Assembly (NCBI RefSeq): GCF_003584685.1
Contig: NZ_AP018549.1
Location: forward strand, 620,001 to 684,000
Origin: Lactobacillus paragasseri
Lineage (GTDB): Bacteria > Bacillota > Bacilli > Lactobacillales > Lactobacillaceae
DNA: 64,000 nt
Direction: 5' to 3'
The notes below the pieces were generated by a model, which was given only the letters and a program-made list of their open reading frames with translations, was not told the origin of the DNA and did not search any database. This document shows, one piece after another, positions 62,311-64,000 of this stretch. Position 1 is the first letter of the stretch. Each line of letters starts with the position of its first letter. The translations under genes and the position numbers were made by a program.

Positions 62311-62328
62311 TGCTTAGCCTATTTTTTT
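62293..62328 (+). terminator. Intrinsic terminator inside the late operon
   Basis: AGGTCTAAGCAT / ATGCTTAGCCT stem (one bulged base), 5-base loop, then seven T. It overlaps the last codons of the frameshift extension and lies before the tape measure gene, so it may lower downstream transcription. Confidence 0.7.
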
Positions 62329-62355
62329 GCATTCAGCAAAGAAAGGAGGTAGTAA

Positions 62356-64000
62356 ATGAGTACAATTAGCACCACTGTTAAGATTAATGACGCTTTTAGT
62401 AACCCATTAGATCGCCTGTCTAGTGGTTTGCAAAAAGCGCAAAGTGGTATGAGCAAATTGAAAGAAGCTATTTCTGGCGGTTCTAGTGGCGGTAGTATGT
62501 TCAAGTCAATTGTTGGCGGTACTGTTGTTGGCGGAGCAATCAACAAAGGTATGGAACTTGCTAGTACTGGAATTCGTTCCATGTATGGCGAATTAGATGA
62601 AGCAAGTAAAGCATGGCAGACTTTCGATGGGAACATGCACCAATTGGGCAAAAGTCCGGCTGAAATTGCTACTGCTAAAAAGTCAATGCAACAGTTCGCC
62701 CAGCAAACTATTTACAGTGCTTCTGATATGGCAAGTACTTACTCACAATTGGCTGCTGTTGGCACGAAAAACGTGGACCAATTAGTTAGAGGTTTTGGTG
62801 GTTTAGCTGCTGCTTCTTCTAATCCGCAACAAGCTATGAAGACTTTGTCAGAGCAGGCAACTCAAATGGCTGCCAAGCCAATGGTGCAATGGCAAGACTT
62901 TAAACTTATGCTAGAACAAACTCCAGCAGGTATTTCTGCCGTTGCTAAGACAATGGGTGTAAGTACCCAACAATTAATTAAGAACGTTCAAGATGGAAAG
63001 GTTAAAACTGAGGACTTCTTGAACGCAATAGCTAAAACAGGAACAAACGCCAACTTTACCAAGATGGCTACTCAATTTAAAACAGTTGGGCAAGCTATTG
63101 ACGGTTTAAAAGAAACAATGGCTAACAAATTGCAAGGTGCATTTGATAGAGTGGGTAAAGTTGGCATTAAATTTGTTTCTGATTTAACGGATCAGCTATC
63201 AAATGTTAATTTTGATGGTTTCGTTGACGGATTATTTAAAGCTGTTGCTGATATGGAACCAATTTTTGACGATTTAAAGACTGGTTTTGATGATTTTAAA
63301 AAAGGCTTTGCTGATTCTGGCGCTTTTAATTCTCTAAAAGATACATTTGATAGTATTACTGACTCTGTCGGTAAGTTAGTCAATACGATGGACCAAACTA
63401 ACGGAGGAGATAGCTTATTTAAGCAACTAGGAAAGCTAGCTGGTGGAGCATTGGGGGGTGCTGCTAAATCTATTTCTGGAATTGCAGAAGCGCTTGGTGA
63501 ACTAGATCCAGGCACACTTCAGATGTTAGCCCAAGCTTTTATCATCTTAAAAGGTGGGCTAAAAGGCTTAGTGTTTGAAGCTGTTATTTGGGGGCTAAAA
63601 GAACTGAATAAACTAGATCCTGGCACAATTAATAATATTGCGCAAGCTCTTACCGCATTAGCAATAGCTTTTACAATGTTGAAGGCTATGGGAAAAATTG
63701 CTGGCTATATGAAAGAAGTTTCTAAGTTCTTGAAAGGCTTCAAGAATGCTAAGAAGATCAAAGCTCCTGAAATTGATTCGCCAAAAATGACTAAGCCGGG
63801 TAAGATTTTAAGTAATGCTGGAGCATATATGAAACTAGGTGCAGCATTTGCCCTAGTTGGTGCTGGGGCTTTAGCGCTCGGTGCAGGATTTAAATTGTTA
63901 GCTGATGCAGCTACTCAGATATCTAGTGCAGGTGGCGGTGCTATAGCAACATTCTTTGGGATGATTGCCGCTATCGCTGCCTTAGTGGTCTTAGTAAGAT
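62356..64000 (+). CDS. Tail tape measure protein (partial, runs off the window)
   Basis: At least 548 residues from the ATG at 62356 (AAAGGAGG upstream) and open to the last base. Gly/Ala/Ser-rich, with TMP-type region PAEIATAKKSMQQFAQQTIY ... QWQDFKLMLEQTPAGISAVA, and hydrophobic stretches near the end. Sets the tail length. Confidence 0.9.
   Translation, partial: MSTISTTVKINDAFSNPLDRLSSGLQKAQSGMSKLKEAISGGSSGGSMFKSIVGGTVVGGAINKGMELASTGIRSMYGELDEASKAWQTFDGNMHQLGKSPAEIATAKKSMQQFAQQTIYSASDMASTYSQLAAVGTKNVDQLVRGFGGLAAASSNPQQAMKTLSEQATQMAAKPMVQWQDFKLMLEQTPAGISAVAKTMGVSTQQLIKNVQDGKVKTEDFLNAIAKTGTNANFTKMATQFKTVGQAIDGLKETMANKLQGAFDRVGKVGIKFVSDLTDQLSNVNFDGFVDGLFKAVADMEPIFDDLKTGFDDFKKGFADSGAFNSLKDTFDSITDSVGKLVNTMDQTNGGDSLFKQLGKLAGGALGGAAKSISGIAEALGELDPGTLQMLAQAFIILKGGLKGLVFEAVIWGLKELNKLDPGTINNIAQALTALAIAFTMLKAMGKIAGYMKEVSKFLKGFKNAKKIKAPEIDSPKMTKPGKILSNAGAYMKLGAAFALVGAGALALGAGFKLLADAATQISSAGGGAIATFFGMIAAIAALVVLVR

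Larger units (their letters stand above)
37903..64000. mobile_element. Prophage with contractile-tail (PBSX-like) late genes, left 26 kb
   Basis: From the tRNA-Arg attachment gene onward there is a full phage gene order: leftward lysogeny genes, divergent cro, early small genes, recombination (ERF), replication, antirepressor, RusA, ArpU regulator, terminase, portal, head, sheath, tube, chaperone and tape measure. The sheath protein shows a myovirus-type tail. The right end (tail, baseplate, lysis, attR) is outside. Confidence 0.95.

Noticed and set aside
1-64000. CRISPR arrays
   Set aside because: No regularly spaced direct repeats with unique spacers were seen. The 11-bp and 15-bp tandem repeats have no spacers.
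1-64000. Insertion sequences with terminal inverted repeats and transposase
   Set aside because: No DDE transposase was found. The Rpn-like gene at 23557 is a PD-(D/E)XK nuclease family member and has no flanking inverted repeats.

Overview
This window looks like the chromosome of a low-GC Lactobacillus of the gasseri/johnsonii/paragasseri group. The evidence is the AT-rich composition, the typical strong AAAGGAGG-type ribosome binding sites, the PepN and PepX peptidases, a phosphoketolase, an OpuC-type osmolyte transporter with fused permease and binding domains, and a prophage with Lactobacillus-like modules. The species call is inference from gene content; no database search was possible.

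Bases 1-37,800 are ordinary chromosome. In order they hold: a permease tail and a Dps protein; a ribose and nucleoside block (rbsK, rpiA, nucleoside hydrolase, GntR regulator); an orphan bacteriocin-immunity-like gene; a DeoR regulator with a HAD phosphatase; and phosphoketolase. Together, ribose from nucleosides can become ribose-5-phosphate and feed the phosphoketolase branch. Next come a nitroreductase, a CNNM/CorC membrane protein, a purine phosphoribosyltransferase, an amino acid permease, a GH25-like protein that lacks expected catalytic residues, a DEAD-box helicase, a PTS IIC, tRNA-Arg(CCT), UDP-GlcNAc 2-epimerase, GtrA, flavodoxin, map, a YihY-family protein and galU. An Rpn-type nuclease gene interrupted by a stop codon follows, then an osmoprotectant ABC transporter, an OsmC-like protein, a small alarmone synthetase, a two-component system, pepX and pepN.

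From tRNA-Arg(TCT) (37,903-37,976) to the right end the window is a prophage, entered through its left attachment site and cut off at the window edge. The lysogeny module runs leftward (integrase, a 45-residue protein, a surface lipoprotein, an ImmA/IrrE-type protease, a CI-like repressor) and faces a Cro-like gene. The early module contains many very small genes, an ERF recombinase, a replisome organizer with an internal tandem repeat, an antirepressor, a RusA resolvase and an ArpU-type late regulator. One early gene (42,103-42,378) points backwards and resembles the small Cas2/VapD/SinR-like fold.

Between the ArpU gene and the terminase is a 1.3-kb stretch with almost no intact protein genes. 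It carries four 11-bp-phased repeats, tRNA-like fragments, one intact tRNA-Gln(TTG), and the C-terminal part of a queT-like transporter gene whose 5' end is joined to what looks like the 5' half of a tRNA. This is the most unusual part of the window.

The late module is a PBSX-like contractile-tail (myovirus-type) set: small and large terminase, portal, minor head protein, scaffold, capsid with a C-terminal HeH/LEM-like domain, connector proteins, sheath, tube, a tail chaperone with a canonical AAAAAAC minus-1 frameshift site, and the start of the tape measure gene.
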